The notes: generated by a model not told the origin, from the letters alone. A DNA stretch of 64,000 nt from Phytobacter ursingii (GCA_901456055.1 CABDWT010000002.1:1-64000); one strand, 5' to 3'. Shown: positions 30,829 through 42,163, counted from the stretch's first letter. Numbers and translations are program-made.

Positions 30829-32703
30829 TTACGACATTAACAATGTATTCAAACGCTTAATAAACAGGTTTGGATCTTCCAGCGTACCACGTTCCGCAAA
30901 CAGCGCCTGATCCAACAGCAGTTCGACCCATTCGCCGAACTTCGTCTCATCCTGGGTATCGGCGGTACGTTTCACCAGCGGATGATCCGGGTTCAGTTCA
31001 AAGATGTACTTCACTTCCGGTACGCTCTGGCCCGCAGCGGCAAACAGTTTCGCCATCTGCGTGCTCATTTCGTCGTTATCGGTGGTGACGATCGCCGGGG
31101 TATCGGTCAGGCGATGTGTCAGGCGCACCTCTTTCACACGCTCGCCCAGCAGGGTTTTAACGCGATCAACGAACGGCTCCAGCGCTTTTTCCGCTTCTTT
31201 GGTGGTTTCATCCACTTCATCAGCCAGTTTATCCAGCGACTCGTCGGCTTTAGATACCGACTGGAACGGCTTGCCGCTGAACTCGGTCAGGTAGCTCATC
31301 ATCCACTCGTCGATACGATCGGAGAGCAGCAGAACTTCGATGCCTTTCTTACGCAGCAGCTCCAGATGCGGGCTGCTCTTCGCAGCGGCGTAGCTGTCGG
31401 CGGTAATAAAGTAGATTTTCTCCTGCCCTTCTTTCATGCGGGAGATATAGTCTTCCAGTGAGACTGTCTGCTCGGAAGAGTCCGTGTGGGTAGAGGCAAA
31501 ACGCAACAGTTTGGCAATCGCTTCCTGGTTGGCGTTGTCTTCAGCCGGGCCTTCTTTTAGCGCCAGACCGAATTGTTTCCAGAAGCTCTGGTATTTTTCA
31601 GCGTCATCTTTCGCCAGCTTATCGAGCATCTGCAGGGCGCGTTTGGTCAGTGCGTTACGCAGATTACGGGTGACGGTGCTGTCCTGCAGAATTTCACGGG
31701 AAACGTTCAGCGGCAGATCATTGGAATCTATCAGGCCACGCACGAAGCGCAGGTAGTTCGGCATAAACTGTTCGGCGTCATCCATGATAAAGACGCGCTG
31801 TACGTACAGTTTCAGGCCATGCTTATGATCGCGGTTCCACATATCCCACGGCGCCTGCGAAGGGATAAACAACAGGCTGGTATACTCTTGCTTGCCTTCC
31901 ACGCGGTTATGGCTCCAGGCCAGCGGGTCGGTAAAGTCATGAGCGATATGTTTGTAGAACTCTTTATATTCGTCGTCGCTGATTTCCGACTTGCTGCGGG
32001 TCCACAGCGCCTGTGCTTTGTTGATTTTTTCCCAGGAGACCACGGTTTCGCCGTCGACCTCTTCCTGCTTCTCAATTTCCACCGGCAGCGCAATATGATC
32101 GGAATATTTGCTGATGATCGAGCGCACACGCCAGTCGTTCAGGAAGTCATCTTCGCCTTCGCGCAGATGCAGCGTGATTTCAGTACCACGCTCCGGTTTG
32201 TTGATGTCGGCAACGGTATATTCACCTTCGCCAGCAGATTCCCAGAACACGCCATTATCAGCGCTTTCGCCCGCAGCACGGGTGCGCACGGTGACTTTAT
32301 CGGCAACGATGAATGCAGAGTAGAAGCCCACCCCGAACTGACCAATCAACTGGCTGTCTTTCGCCTGATCGGAGCCCATCGATTCCAGAAACGCTTTGGT
32401 GCCAGACTTGGCAATCGTCCCAAGGTTCTCAATAACCTCGTCGCGGCTCATCCCGATACCGTTATCGGCAATGGTCAGCGTGCGGTTGTCTTTATTAAAC
32501 GAGACGCGCACACGCAGTTCACCATCACCTTCGTACAGATCCGGTTTGGACAGCGCACGAAAACGCAGTTTGTCCGCCGCATCCGAGGCGTTGGAGATAA
32601 GCTCACGCAGGAAGATTTCTTTATTGGAATACAGGGAATGGATCATCAGGTGCAGAAGCTGTTTTACTTCTGACTGGAAACCACGGGTTTCTTGTCCTTT
32701 CAT
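30829..32703 (-). CDS. htpG: Molecular chaperone HtpG (Hsp90)
   Basis: 624 residues. The GHKL ATPase domain shows NASDA, DNGIGM and [11 protein letters not shown]; middle and C-terminal dimerisation domains follow. It works with DnaK in protein remodelling. The start at 32703 ([13 protein letters not shown]) is that of E. coli; a frame extension to 32748 has no ribosome-binding site. A long antisense reading frame inside it is a codon-bias shadow. Confidence 0.98.
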   Translation of the reverse strand: MKGQETRGFQSEVKQLLHLMIHSLYSNKEIFLRELISNASDAADKLRFRALSKPDLYEGDGELRVRVSFNKDNRTLTIADNGIGMSRDEVIENLGTIAKSGTKAFLESMGSDQAKDSQLIGQFGVGFYSAFIVADKVTVRTRAAGESADNGVFWESAGEGEYTVADINKPERGTEITLHLREGEDDFLNDWRVRSIISKYSDHIALPVEIEKQEEVDGETVVSWEKINKAQALWTRSKSEISDDEYKEFYKHIAHDFTDPLAWSHNRVEGKQEYTSLLFIPSQAPWDMWNRDHKHGLKLYVQRVFIMDDAEQFMPNYLRFVRGLIDSNDLPLNVSREILQDSTVTRNLRNALTKRALQMLDKLAKDDAEKYQSFWKQFGLALKEGPAEDNANQEAIAKLLRFASTHTDSSEQTVSLEDYISRMKEGQEKIYFITADSYAAAKSSPHLELLRKKGIEVLLLSDRIDEWMMSYLTEFSGKPFQSVSKADESLDKLADEVDETTKEAEKALEPFVDRVKTLLGERVKEVRLTHRLTDTPAIVTTDNDEMSTQMAKLFAAAGQSVPEVKYIFELNPDHPLVKRTADTQDETKFGEWVELLLDQALFAERGTLEDPNLFIKRLNTLLMS

Positions 32704-32850
32704 GTAAGTCGACCTCAACAATGCCATTAAAAAAGTAATAGCCGCCACGTTTCGCGCCGCGAATGTACAGGCTATTGAAATGATGAGGGTGAAATGGGGA
32801 TTCAGAGGGATTTTTTCAAGCGGAAGCCACGTGTCGCAGCCTCCGTTTGG

Positions 32851-33455
32851 TCAGAATTTAATCTTGTGGCGACCCGCAAGTGAATGGGACAGCGTGGTAC
32901 CGTCAACCATTTCCAGCTCACCGCCAACGGGAACGCCATGAGCAATACGACTGGCTTCCACACCATATTGCGCGCAAAGCTCGGCAATATAGTTGGCGGT
33001 TGCCTCACCTTCCACCGTCGGGTTGGTGGCGAGAATCACCTCTTGCAGCGATTCCGCCTGCAGACGCTGCTCCAGCCGATCAAGACCGATATCGTCCGGC
33101 CCGATACCATCGAGCGGCGACAGGTGGCCCATCAACACGAAATAGCGTCCGGAAAATTGCCCGGTCTGTTCAATGGCGTAAATGTCCGCAGGACTCTCCA
33201 CCACACAGATTTGGCCATTTTCCTGACGGCGCGGATTGCTGCAAATATTGCAGACCTCCTGCTCGGTAAAGGTGCGGCAATCGGCGCAGTGGCCAATTTC
33301 CGACATGGCGCGGGTCAATGACTGCGCCAGGCGCATTCCACCGCTGCGGTCACGTTGCAATAGCGTAAACGCCATGCGCTGCGCCGATTTCGGGCCAACG
33401 CCCGGCAGGCAGCGCAACGCTTCCATAAGCTGCGTTAACAGCGGACTGGTCTGCA

Positions 33456-33456
<1 letters not shown>
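32851..33456 (-). CDS. recR: Recombination mediator RecR
   Basis: 201 residues. A helix-hairpin-helix ([13 protein letters not shown]), a zinc finger with C57, C60, C69 and C72, and a Toprim domain ([17 protein letters not shown]) are in the usual order. With RecF and RecO it loads RecA onto gapped DNA. It overlaps ybaB by one base (TGATG), so the two are coupled. Confidence 0.97.
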
Positions 33457-33833
<377 letters not shown>

Positions 33834-33839
33834 TTACCA

Positions 33840-35780
33840 TCAAATGGGACGAATACTCTCTTCATCCAGATCCGCATCGAAGAAACGTTGCAGGGTCTGA
33901 ATGTTGTTATCCGTGATAATCGCCTCACGCGCCTGCGCGAGTTTCTCTTCATATATGGCCTGACGCCATTCCAGTGGCGTTCGCACCGCAGGATTATCAT
34001 CTTCAATGATAGTCAATTCAACCATGTTGCCATGTAATGCCGAAAGCGCATCCGCCAGCGTTTTTTGCGCCGATGTCGAATTCAGGTGGCGCTGAGCAGA
34101 ACGTAAATGCAGGCAAATTCGGCTCCCATCCTGCTCTTTCCAGGCATTAAGCGCCACCTGCTCAACCAGTTTTGGCAGGGTCAGCCGGCTGATTTCTGCC
34201 GCCCAGGCATCACGCTCGAGCGATTCTTCCGCCAGTTTCTTCGACAACTCGGGGGTCTTTTCGTGCTCCAGCGCTTTTTTCAGCGCCTTCGGCGTGGCCA
34301 CCGTCTCTTTCACCTCTTCGGTGACGGTTGTCGCTTTCCAGCGGTAGGCCTCTTTTTTTACCGCAGCCTCTTCATGCGCAGAAGGTGTCTGACGCGATTG
34401 CACGCGCTCGGTGACCGACGCCAGCCTCTCCAGCGCGCTATTGTTCACCGGCCGCACGCGGGCTGCGGCTGCCGGTTCACTCTTTTTTGTTTTGTCCGCT
34501 CCCTGAGCGCGCTGCAGCTGGCGACGGGCCGCCAGCACCTGGCTGGTGGCATCAGGCAGAGCAACATCATGCGGCGGTTGCTGTTGCGGTTGCGATGGCG
34601 CTGCCTGCACCGGGACCTGCACCGGATTAAGCACCGCCACAGGCGCAGCTGGCGCGAAAGAAGCCTGGGGCGCATCCGGCACCGTTAATGGCTCGCGCGG
34701 ATGAAACGCCAGCGCGCGCAGCAGGGTCATCTCCATACCCATGCGTCTGTCCGGCGCATACGGCAACTCTTTTCGGCCAATGAGCAGCGTCTGGTAATAG
34801 AGCTGCACATCGCCAGGCGGCACTATGCGCGCCAGTTCCCGCATGCGTTGCTCAATGGGAGCCATATCGCTGCCCAACGCCGCAGGGCTGAGCTGAATCA
34901 TGGCGATGCGGTGCATCAGCGTTTGCATCTCCACCAGTAGAGCTTCCCATTCGACGCCACGGGAAGCTGCCTCATTTACCAGCGCCATCGTCCGTTCGCC
35001 GTCGGCCGCCACGACCGCTTCAATCAGCGCCAGTGCCTGGTCGTCATTGAGCGTCCCGAGCATAGTGCTGACAACGTGCGCGGTCAGTTGACCATCGCCG
35101 CTGGCAATCGCCTGGTCGGTAAGGCTCAGCGCATCACGCAGGCTGCCGTCTGCGGCGCGCGCCAGCAACTGGAGCGCACGCAATTCGTGAGGAATGTTTT
35201 CGGCGTCAAGAATGTGTTCAAGCTGCTGGCGGATTTGATCAACGTCCAGCGCTTTAAGATGAAACTGCAGACAACGCGACAGAATCGTCACCGGCAATTT
35301 TTGCGGATCGGTGGTCGCCAGCAGGAATTTGACGTGCTCAGGCGGCTCTTCAAGCGTTTTCAACAGCGCGTTAAAGCTGTGGCGCGAGAGCATGTGCACT
35401 TCGTCAATAAGGTAGACCTTGAAACGACCGCGCGCGGGAGCGTACTGCACGTTGTCCAGCAGGTCACGGGTATCTTCGACCTTGGTACGGGATGCCGCAT
35501 CAATTTCGATTAAGTCAACAAAGCGCCCCTGTTCGATTTCCCGACAGCTATCGCACACGCCGCAGGGCGTTGCGGTGACACCCGTCTCGCAATTCAGCCC
35601 TTTTGCCAGCAGTCGGGCAATAGAGGTTTTACCGACGCCGCGCGTACCGGAAAAGAGGTAGGCATGATGGATGCGTCCTGAGGATAAGCCGTTCGCCAGT
35701 GCGGTGAGCACATGCTCCTGGCCGACGACGTCAGCAAAAGTTTGGGGTCGCCATTTACGGGCTAAGACCTGATAACTCAT
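33840..35780 (-). CDS. dnaX: DNA polymerase III tau subunit (gamma by frameshift)
   Basis: Clamp-loader ATPase; full-length tau has 646 residues. Walker A GTRGVGKT ends with K51-T52, a zinc site uses C64, C73, C76 and C79, DEVHML marks Walker B, and the tau-specific C-terminus ends DEESIRPI. A programmed -1 frameshift at 34488-34482 yields gamma of 434 residues (see the separate entry). The start at 35780 (MSYQVLARKW) matches E. coli. It leads the dnaX-ybaB-recR operon. Confidence 0.98.
   Translation of the reverse strand: MSYQVLARKWRPQTFADVVGQEHVLTALANGLSSGRIHHAYLFSGTRGVGKTSIARLLAKGLNCETGVTATPCGVCDSCREIEQGRFVDLIEIDAASRTKVEDTRDLLDNVQYAPARGRFKVYLIDEVHMLSRHSFNALLKTLEEPPEHVKFLLATTDPQKLPVTILSRCLQFHLKALDVDQIRQQLEHILDAENIPHELRALQLLARAADGSLRDALSLTDQAIASGDGQLTAHVVSTMLGTLNDDQALALIEAVVAADGERTMALVNEAASRGVEWEALLVEMQTLMHRIAMIQLSPAALGSDMAPIEQRMRELARIVPPGDVQLYYQTLLIGRKELPYAPDRRMGMEMTLLRALAFHPREPLTVPDAPQASFAPAAPVAVLNPVQVPVQAAPSQPQQQPPHDVALPDATSQVLAARRQLQRAQGADKTKKSEPAAAARVRPVNNSALERLASVTERVQSRQTPSAHEEAAVKKEAYRWKATTVTEEVKETVATPKALKKALEHEKTPELSKKLAEESLERDAWAAEISRLTLPKLVEQVALNAWKEQDGSRICLHLRSAQRHLNSTSAQKTLADALSALHGNMVELTIIEDDNPAVRTPLEWRQAIYEEKLAQAREAIITDNNIQTLQRFFDADLDEESIRPI
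34446..34504 (-). promoter_or_regulatory. Programmed -1 ribosomal frameshift signal in dnaX
   Basis: All three E. coli elements are present on the minus strand. There is an internal Shine-Dalgarno AGGGAG (34504-34499), ten bases before the slippery A-AAA-AAG (34488-34482). A hairpin ACCGG...CCGGT with an inner CCGCA/TGCGG stem (34476-34447) follows. After slippage the ribosome reads GAG then TGA (ending 34477), releasing gamma. Confidence 0.95.
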
Positions 35781-35891
35781 TGGCAGGCTCTGAAACGCTG
35801 GAGGTGGATTAATAGGGGGGAATGCTATCACAACCTCACTTAATCAGCGAGGCTGTCTCTTTTGGCAATAAATCGGATGTCGCCGTTGCAG

Positions 35892-35986
35892 ACAGTTTAG
35901 TGACGGACAGCGCACTGTAACCGGAACGTACGCAGGGTACGTGAGGATTACGCGCACTGCCCAGTGCTAAAATGACAAATAAGGCA
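35892..35986. repeat. Imperfect palindromic dispersed repeat (ERIC-like), copy 2
   Basis: Second copy of the repeat at 21274-21360, here between apt and dnaX. Shared blocks include ACGGACAGCGC, GTACGTGAGGATT, GCACTGCCC and AAAATGAC; the arms are complementary around the centre GTACGCAGGGTAC. It would fold into a long hairpin in a read-through transcript. Confidence 0.65.
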
Positions 35987-35995
35987 GTCTGATAA

Positions 35996-36547
35996 TTAAT
36001 GCCCCGGGAATGGCACCAGACTAAAGCACGTCAGACCCTGTTTTTCCAGACGTTGTTCACCGCCCAGATCGAACAGGTTAATGATGAATGCTGCATCGGT
36101 CACTTCGCCGCCTAAACGGCGGATCAGTTTTACCGTCGCTTCGATGGTGCCGCCTGTGGCCAGCAGATCGTCGACCACCAGGACTTTATCGCCAGCCTGG
36201 ATCGCATCAATGTGGATCTCAAGCTGATCGGTACCGTATTCCAGTTCATAGCTTTCCGCGATCGTTTCACGCGGCAGTTTACGCGGCTTACGTACCGGTA
36301 CAAAGCCAACGCCCAGGCCCAACGCAACCGGTGCGCCGAACAGGAAGCCACGTGCTTCTGTACCTACTACTTTCGTGATCCCGGCATCTTTGTAGCGTTC
36401 AACCAGCAGTTCAATGCTGAGAGCATACGCTTTCGGGTCTTCCAGCAAACTGGTGACATCACGGAACAGGATGCCCGGTTTCGGATAATCCTGAATGCTT
36501 TTGATGCTGTTTTTGAGAAATTCAAGCTGCTGCGCAGTCGCTGTCAT
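35996..36547 (-). CDS. apt: Adenine phosphoribosyltransferase
   Basis: 183 residues, the E. coli length. It makes AMP from adenine and PRPP. The PRPP-binding signature [13 protein letters not shown] is present, and [15 protein letters not shown] precedes it. The start at 36547 ([10 protein letters not shown]) matches E. coli; a longer frame to 36580 is less likely. Confidence 0.97.
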   Translation of the reverse strand: MTATAQQLEFLKNSIKSIQDYPKPGILFRDVTSLLEDPKAYALSIELLVERYKDAGITKVVGTEARGFLFGAPVALGLGVGFVPVRKPRKLPRETIAESYELEYGTDQLEIHIDAIQAGDKVLVVDDLLATGGTIEATVKLIRRLGGEVTDAAFIINLFDLGGEQRLEKQGLTCFSLVPFPGH

Positions 36548-36698
36548 GGGTTTTTGCCTGATAGAAACGGTGTTACTCACGGCGCATACTGAGGTTTCGC
36601 ATGTAACCTGCGGTTAACATTTAATCAGTCGCGCCTGTGCTCGAAAACGCTCGAATTTACTGGCAGAACGCGACAATTGCAACTTCCATCGGTGGGCT

Positions 36699-37076
36699 TT
36701 ATGGTTTTTGTTGCTTTGCGTCAATCACGGGCAGGCGCCACATAAAAATCAGCAAGCAAGACAAAATGATTAGCAGCAGCCATCGCACCCATATAATCTT
36801 CACCAGCCACAGAGAAATCGCGAACGTTATCAGTATCACGGCGATGGCCCGGGGTTTAGCGCCTGGCGGCATCGCCTTATAGGTTTGCCAGTGACGCAAA
36901 TAGCCGCCAAACCAGGAACGGTACAATAACCACTGGTGAAAACGGGGCGATGAGCGCGCAAAGCACCAGGCGGCCAGCAGGATAAACGGCGTGGTCGGCA
37001 GTAAAGGCAAAACGACGCCGAGAGTACCCAGCACTACCGCCAGCCAGCCAATGATGATTAAAATAGTCCGTTTCAT
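36699..37076 (-). CDS. ybaN: DUF454 inner-membrane protein YbaN
   Basis: 125 residues with three or four membrane spans (ILIIIGWLAVVLGTLGVVLPLLPTTP; the conserved LLPTTPFLLLAA-type core; then two more near the C-terminus). The motif CFARSSPRFHQWLLYRSWFG is typical of DUF454. Function unknown. The start at 37076 matches E. coli YbaN. It is divergent from priC. Confidence 0.93.
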   Translation of the reverse strand: MKRTILIIIGWLAVVLGTLGVVLPLLPTTPFILLAAWCFARSSPRFHQWLLYRSWFGGYLRHWQTYKAMPPGAKPRAIAVILITFAISLWLVKIIWVRWLLLIILSCLLIFMWRLPVIDAKQQKP

Positions 37077-37145
37077 AGTGCGAATCATTATCATTGATGA
37101 GCGGCTAATGTAGCATAGTCGCCGCCATTTACAGGGGAGAGAATC

Positions 37146-37673
37146 GTGAGAAGCGCGTTGCTTTTACAGGCTCTGGAACAAAAGCTGGACGAGCTGGCGC
37201 GACACATCGCCCCTCAGGCAAAGCACGCTACGGTGAGTCCACGTTTCGACCGTCACCTCTTTCATACACGTCGTACCACCATGGACGCCTGCCTGCAGGA
37301 AGCTCAGCGCAGTCTGAGCGCGCTTCGCCATGCCGTTGACGCACGGCAAATCGAGCAGGTAGCCTGGCTTGCAGAGCATCTGGAGGCGCAAATTGCCGCC
37401 CTCAGTCGCGAAGCGGCCTCATGGTCGCTGCGCGAATGGGATAGCCCCGCGCCCGGTATTCAAAAATGGCAGCGTAAGCGGTTGCAGCATCAGCAATTCG
37501 AACAGCGTCTGATGGCGATGAAACGTGAGCGGGAAGTGCGTCTGGCAAAGGTCGATACCTTCGTCGAACAGCAGCAATTACATAAAGAAATCACTGCACT
37601 GGAAGGCAGACTGCGCCGCTGTCGCGAGGCGCTGGAGAATATTGAACGGGTGCTGGCGCGCCTGACACGTTAA
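37146..37673 (+). CDS. priC: Primosomal replication protein PriC
   Basis: 175 residues, the same length as in E. coli. It helps reload DnaB at stalled forks independently of PriA. The chain is helical with many Arg and Gln; FDRHLFHTR and [13 protein letters not shown] match the E. coli protein. Translation begins with GTG at 37146, preceded by GGGGAGAG. ybaM follows after 14 bases. Confidence 0.94.
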   Translation: MRSALLLQALEQKLDELARHIAPQAKHATVSPRFDRHLFHTRRTTMDACLQEAQRSLSALRHAVDARQIEQVAWLAEHLEAQIAALSREAASWSLREWDSPAPGIQKWQRKRLQHQQFEQRLMAMKREREVRLAKVDTFVEQQQLHKEITALEGRLRRCREALENIERVLARLTR

Positions 37674-37687
37674 GCCGAGGAGAAAGT

Positions 37688-37840
37688 ATGTCCCTGGAAG
37701 ATGCACCGGATGAGGTCAAGCTGGCAGTCGATTTGATTATGTTGCTGGAAGAACATGATATTGCGCCGGAAACCGTGCTAAAAGCGCTGGAAATTGTGCA
37801 ACGGGATTTTGCGCGCAAAGTCAGGGAGAGCGAGGGTTAA
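37688..37840 (+). CDS. ybaM: Small protein YbaM (DUF2496)
   Basis: 50 residues ([20 protein letters not shown] opening), slightly shorter than the 53 of E. coli because the tail differs. It is acidic and helical. GAGGAG lies six bases upstream of the start. Its place directly after priC is conserved and suggests one transcript. Function unknown. Confidence 0.92.
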   Translation: MSLEDAPDEVKLAVDLIMLLEEHDIAPETVLKALEIVQRDFARKVRESEG

Positions 37841-37857
37841 GCCCGGTGCGGCCTGAT

Positions 37858-37996
37858 GCCCTCACCCCGCTCCTCTCCCACGGGAAAAGGAGAAAACCGC
37901 TCCCTGCTCGCAGGGAAACATAGCCCGGATAAGGCGTTCACGCCGCATCCGGGAATAATCCCCGGTGGCGCTAACGCTTACCGGGGCTACAGCAAG
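37858..37996. repeat. CCTCTCCC hairpin and BIME between ybaM and mscK
   Basis: CTCCTCTCCCACGGGAAAAGGAG at about 37871 is another member of the hairpin family. A REP pair follows: GCCCGGATAAGGCGTTCACGCC (37923) and, inverted, CCCCGGTGGCGCTAACGC...ACCGGGGCTAC (37962-37990). The repeats separate two convergent genes. Confidence 0.85.
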
Positions 37997-38032
37997 AGAG
38001 GCGTATCGCCCGTCATTCGGGGGAGCTCTGAA

Positions 38033-41000
38033 TTAATTCTGTGCTGGCGTCGGATCATCGCCTTTCAGTTCGCGCATCACTTCTGTGTGCTCTTCGCCGC
38101 TGGCATTGCGTAAATGCACTTCCAGCTGGTTGAAAGCGATATTGATGTTATTTTCGCGACACAGCCTGTCGATCGTGCGGTTCAGTTCATCCACCGTATA
38201 GCTACGATCGCGCAGTTCACGTACATACAGACGCAGTTCATGATCCAGCGTACTCGGGCCAAAGGTGGTAAAGAACACCGACGGTTCAGGGTCATGCATC
38301 ACTTTCGGATGTTCCATCGCCGCTTTTAACAATACCTCTTTTACCTTGTCCAGATCGGAACCGTACGCGACACCCAGACGGATCACCACGCGAGTGATGG
38401 TGTCGGAGAGCGACCAGTTGATCAGACGCTCGGTCACGAACGCCTTGTTGGGAATAATGACCTCTTTGCGGTCAAAATCGGTGATCGTGGTGGCGCGAAT
38501 ACGGATCTTACTTACTGACCCGGAGAAGGTGCCGATGGTAACGGTATCGCCGATACGTACAGGACGCTCGAACAGGATGATAAGGCCGGAAACGAAGTTA
38601 CCGAATATCTCTTGTAAGCCAAAACCCAGACCAACCGAGAGTGCGGCCGCCAGCCATTGCAGTTTGTCCCATGAGACACCCAACGCCCCAAACACTGTCA
38701 TTGCGCCAACGGCAATGATGACATAGTTCAGAATAGTGGTAATGGCATAGGACGCCCCCTGGCGCATGTTCAACCGCGAGAGAACGATAACCTCAAGCAA
38801 ACCAGGTAAGTTACGAATTAACGCCCAGGCCACCACCGTGGCAATCAATGCAAACAGCATGCTCCCCATGGTCACGCTTTTTACTGCGGCGACGCCGGCT
38901 TCCATACCGTTGTAGTGCCACAGAACAACGCTGTCCAGATAGGCGAAAACAGTAATTAAATCTGACCAAATCGCCCAAAACGCCACACCAAAGAGGGCGA
39001 TCATCACCAACATGGTAATACGCAGTGTTTGCTGGTTAACCTGCTCCAGGGCAATCCCGGGCTCTTCCTGCGGCTCGGCCCCTTCGGCCCCTTCTTTTAT
39101 CAGGTTCTGGCGACGGGCCAGCGCACGGCGGTAAGCAATACGGCGCGCCGCAACGCTCAGGCCGCGCAGCACGGTCTGGTACAGGAGATTCCAGATGATC
39201 ACCAGATAGACGGTTTCAATCCAGCGTCCGGCCAGACGCAACGTCGTGTAGAAATACCCCGTGGCGGTCAGGACCATCAACGCCACCGGAACGATGGCCA
39301 GCACAGTTATGGTGATAAGTCGTATGCCATGAGACTCTTTATCTCGCCAGCTTTCGCGGAACATCGGCCAGACCAGGCCCGTAATGAGCAGCAGGTTAAG
39401 CAGAATAACCGTTTGCCCCAGAACATCGTCCATCAAATGCAACGGCGAAAGTTCGGAGACCACAGACCAGAAATGCAGCGGCAGCAGCGCAAGACTGATA
39501 CGGACGATCTGGCGACGCCAGTGGCTGGTGAGTTGCTCCGGCATATTAAAATGGTTCACCGCCACGCCATCTTTTTCCAGCACCTTCCAGCACAGCCCGA
39601 AGACCAGCCAGAAGAGGGTCAGTTTTTTACTGAACGCCCACAAAAGCTCACTGATATTAAGCTGCATGGTGAGCAAAATGAGACCGACAGCCAGAATAAT
39701 CAGGCACACCGGTAGCGCGCGAATCAGGTCGATGAGAATCGCTTTCGGCGTATGTAACTGGCTGTCATTACGTAGCTGACCAACCTGGGTCGCCAGACGC
39801 GCCTGATAGCTGCGCAACCAGCTCAGACGCCAGCGAATCAAGCCGGCAATCAGTAACAACGGCAAACCGGTGAGGAACGCAATCGCCACAGCAGGCCAGG
39901 CTTTTTCCCAGTTCCCGGTGATTTTCATTTTACTTATCTGGTCTTTCAGCGCCTGTGGGAAAGATTTCACCCAGTCCCAGTCCATCGGCTTATTGCTGTT
40001 TACCCAGAAAATTTGCTGCGTGAGGATCTCCTGAAGACTTTTTGAGACGCTCATCAGCTGCTGCTGGTTAACCTGCAGGTTAATCGCCATCATCAACTGA
40101 TTACCCAACTGCTTATTCAATTGATCAAGCAGTTCACGACGCATGTCCACGACCTGTAAGAGGGCGTCATGCACCTCGTCGTTGACCTCACTCGAATGCC
40201 CCTCTTCCAGTTTCGCCACGAACGCATCGCTCTGGAAAAGGGCATCACGTTGCTGATTGACCTCAAACTGTTCCAGACGCAGGTCCGCAATGCGGTTGGT
40301 CATGTCTTCAAGCTCATCAGCGGAAGGGAGCGTTTGTTGTTGCTGATAAAGGATGCGCGACAGCAGCAAGCTGCCTTTAAGCACCGAAATCTGCTCCTTC
40401 ACGTTGCGCTCAGACTGAAGCGCGCGGTCAAGCCAGTTTTTCACTTTGATATTTTGCTGCACCAGCGAGTTACCGTTTTCCGTTGCGGTAATAAGCTTCT
40501 GGCTAAGCTGGTGGTTAACGTCCAGTTCCTGCTTCACTAACGGCATCGCCTGGATTCGCGCGGTTTCATCCGGCGTTACGGCTTCCTGGGCGGTTTTTTC
40601 TGTCAGCGTCAGTCGCTTATTATTGACAGCTTCTTGCAACAGTTGCAGTTGATGTTCAAGGCGATTGCTGTTCGCAGTGGTGTAATCGCGCTGTTTCTGC
40701 AGCGTGTCCTGCAACGTGGTGTTACCTTCGAGACTCTTACGCAACTGTTCGATTTGCGCATTCAGCAATGCCTGTTGAGCAAGTAAAAGCGTCTGCTGTG
40801 TCGGACGCAGAGCCCCCTCACCTGCCGCCGTACCATTAAGACGATTGCGGATTTGCTGTAACTGCTGCGAAGCGGTGTACATGGAACTCTGCACACGTTC
40901 CGGCTGCGTCTGCAATGAAACTAACTGACTGTTATAATTAGATAAATCGTTCTGAGCCGTTTGTAAATCGTCCAGCAACTGTGCCACGCGCGACTCAAGC

Positions 41001-41389
41001 TGACGCAGAGATAGCGTTGCCAGCGTTTTACGCGTTTCATCGTCGTTATCTTTATCGCTGAGCGCGTTGAGGGCATCAGTCGCCTGGCGCAGTTTGTCCG
41101 GCGCCTGGGTGATTTTCTGTTTCAGGAGTGCAGTTTCCTGCTTAACCCGTTCGATTTTGTCCAGAACATCCAGGGTTTCCGTTAAATCCTGAATAACCAG
41201 TTTATCCGTAGCCGTGGGATCTTTTTGCTTATTCAGAGCGTCGAGTTGACTCTGGACATCGGAGCGAGCGGGTAAGTCGTTATTTGTCGGGGCCGCGAAG
41301 GCACTGCCTGTAATAAAGGCAAAGACAAAAAACAGCGCGGCAGCCAAAACCGGGAGCGCACTTCTTGAACGTGTGGATTGCAGCATCAT
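38033..41389 (-). CDS. mscK: Potassium-dependent mechanosensitive channel MscK (KefA)
   Basis: 1,118 residues (E. coli 1,120). A signal-like N-terminus ending GSAFA (about 33) is followed by a periplasmic coiled-coil domain to about residue 490, then roughly eleven spans. The MscS-type pore helix and beta domain come last (LAAALSVGLGFGLQEIFGNFVSGLIILFERP). The channel opens on osmotic downshift and is tuned by external potassium. The extreme N-terminus differs from E. coli, so the first Met of ATGATG is only one possibility. Confidence 0.95.
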   Translation of the reverse strand: MMLQSTRSRSALPVLAAALFFVFAFITGSAFAAPTNNDLPARSDVQSQLDALNKQKDPTATDKLVIQDLTETLDVLDKIERVKQETALLKQKITQAPDKLRQATDALNALSDKDNDDETRKTLATLSLRQLESRVAQLLDDLQTAQNDLSNYNSQLVSLQTQPERVQSSMYTASQQLQQIRNRLNGTAAGEGALRPTQQTLLLAQQALLNAQIEQLRKSLEGNTTLQDTLQKQRDYTTANSNRLEHQLQLLQEAVNNKRLTLTEKTAQEAVTPDETARIQAMPLVKQELDVNHQLSQKLITATENGNSLVQQNIKVKNWLDRALQSERNVKEQISVLKGSLLLSRILYQQQQTLPSADELEDMTNRIADLRLEQFEVNQQRDALFQSDAFVAKLEEGHSSEVNDEVHDALLQVVDMRRELLDQLNKQLGNQLMMAINLQVNQQQLMSVSKSLQEILTQQIFWVNSNKPMDWDWVKSFPQALKDQISKMKITGNWEKAWPAVAIAFLTGLPLLLIAGLIRWRLSWLRSYQARLATQVGQLRNDSQLHTPKAILIDLIRALPVCLIILAVGLILLTMQLNISELLWAFSKKLTLFWLVFGLCWKVLEKDGVAVNHFNMPEQLTSHWRRQIVRISLALLPLHFWSVVSELSPLHLMDDVLGQTVILLNLLLITGLVWPMFRESWRDKESHGIRLITITVLAIVPVALMVLTATGYFYTTLRLAGRWIETVYLVIIWNLLYQTVLRGLSVAARRIAYRRALARRQNLIKEGAEGAEPQEEPGIALEQVNQQTLRITMLVMIALFGVAFWAIWSDLITVFAYLDSVVLWHYNGMEAGVAAVKSVTMGSMLFALIATVVAWALIRNLPGLLEVIVLSRLNMRQGASYAITTILNYVIIAVGAMTVFGALGVSWDKLQWLAAALSVGLGFGLQEIFGNFVSGLIILFERPVRIGDTVTIGTFSGSVSKIRIRATTITDFDRKEVIIPNKAFVTERLINWSLSDTITRVVIRLGVAYGSDLDKVKEVLLKAAMEHPKVMHDPEPSVFFTTFGPSTLDHELRLYVRELRDRSYTVDELNRTIDRLCRENNINIAFNQLEVHLRNASGEEHTEVMRELKGDDPTPAQN

Positions 41390-41488
41390 TTGCGTGATTA
41401 ATCTGTGAACAGGAAAGATGGCCGAAGCTAGCCACGCGCGAAGGATATCACGCCGACAAGTTACAACCTAGTAACGTAATGTTAGCAG

Positions 41489-42163
41489 TCACTTTTTCCG
41501 CAAGATCTGACCGGGCTTACCCCCTGGCGCTTGATTATGCAGCGTTGGACAAAACTGGCACATCTCCAGTAATATCGCTACATAATCTCGGGCTTCTTTC
41601 TTTAAATCAAAAGATTGGGGGGAGAAAAGCCAATTCTCCATCACGCCGGAAATATAGGCACGCATCAAAACTGCCGTCCGGCGGGTGAGTAAGCTCTCAG
41701 GAAGTAATTTGGCTTTAATACACTCATTAAGAGTATGCTCAATGCGGTCGTAGCTCTCCAGGCACAAATTACGCTGCGCCTCTTGCAGGACCGCCATTTC
41801 GCCAACAAACTCACATTTGTGAAAAATGATTTCCATCATGAGTCGGCGACGCTCTTCGACCACGGTTGCTTCGAGGATATAAACCAAAATTTCCCTTAAA
41901 ACTGACAGTGGATCGTCGGGGAATTTTGCCCGATACTCAGTCTCGAGATCGCTGATGCTGGCTTCTGATAGCTCCCAGATCTCACTGAATAAATCCGACT
42001 TATTTTTGAAGTGCCAGTAAATCGCACCGCGGGTCACCCCCGCTGCCTGTGCAATATCTGCCAGTGAGGTTGCTGATACGCCCTGCCGGGAGAACAAACG
42101 CAAGGCCACATCAAGGATGTGTTGGCGTGTCTCTTGTGCCTGCTGTTTGGTTTTTCGTGCCAT
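41489..42163 (-). CDS. acrR: TetR-family repressor AcrR
   Basis: 224 residues (E. coli 215; the last part is longer here, ending [10 protein letters not shown]). The N-terminal helix-turn-helix ([23 protein letters not shown]) binds the operator at 42192-42215; the C-terminal ligand pocket senses drugs and bile-type compounds. It is divergent from acrAB, which it represses. No frameshift or truncation is seen. Confidence 0.96.
   Translation of the reverse strand: MARKTKQQAQETRQHILDVALRLFSRQGVSATSLADIAQAAGVTRGAIYWHFKNKSDLFSEIWELSEASISDLETEYRAKFPDDPLSVLREILVYILEATVVEERRRLMMEIIFHKCEFVGEMAVLQEAQRNLCLESYDRIEHTLNECIKAKLLPESLLTRRTAVLMRAYISGVMENWLFSPQSFDLKKEARDYVAILLEMCQFCPTLHNQAPGGKPGQILRKK
42145..42163. 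promoter_or_regulatory. Mar/Sox/Rob box at the acrR start
   Basis: Read from the acrR start, ATGGCACGAAAAACCAAAC matches the marbox consensus (GCAC and CCAAA blocks at the right spacing) and coincides with the first codons of acrR, exactly as in E. coli. MarA, SoxS and Rob activate acrAB from this site. Confidence 0.8.

Noticed and set aside
31573-32673. 366-codon plus-strand open frame opposite htpG
   Set aside because: It is a shadow of biased codon use in a highly expressed gene; no start signal and no recognisable family.
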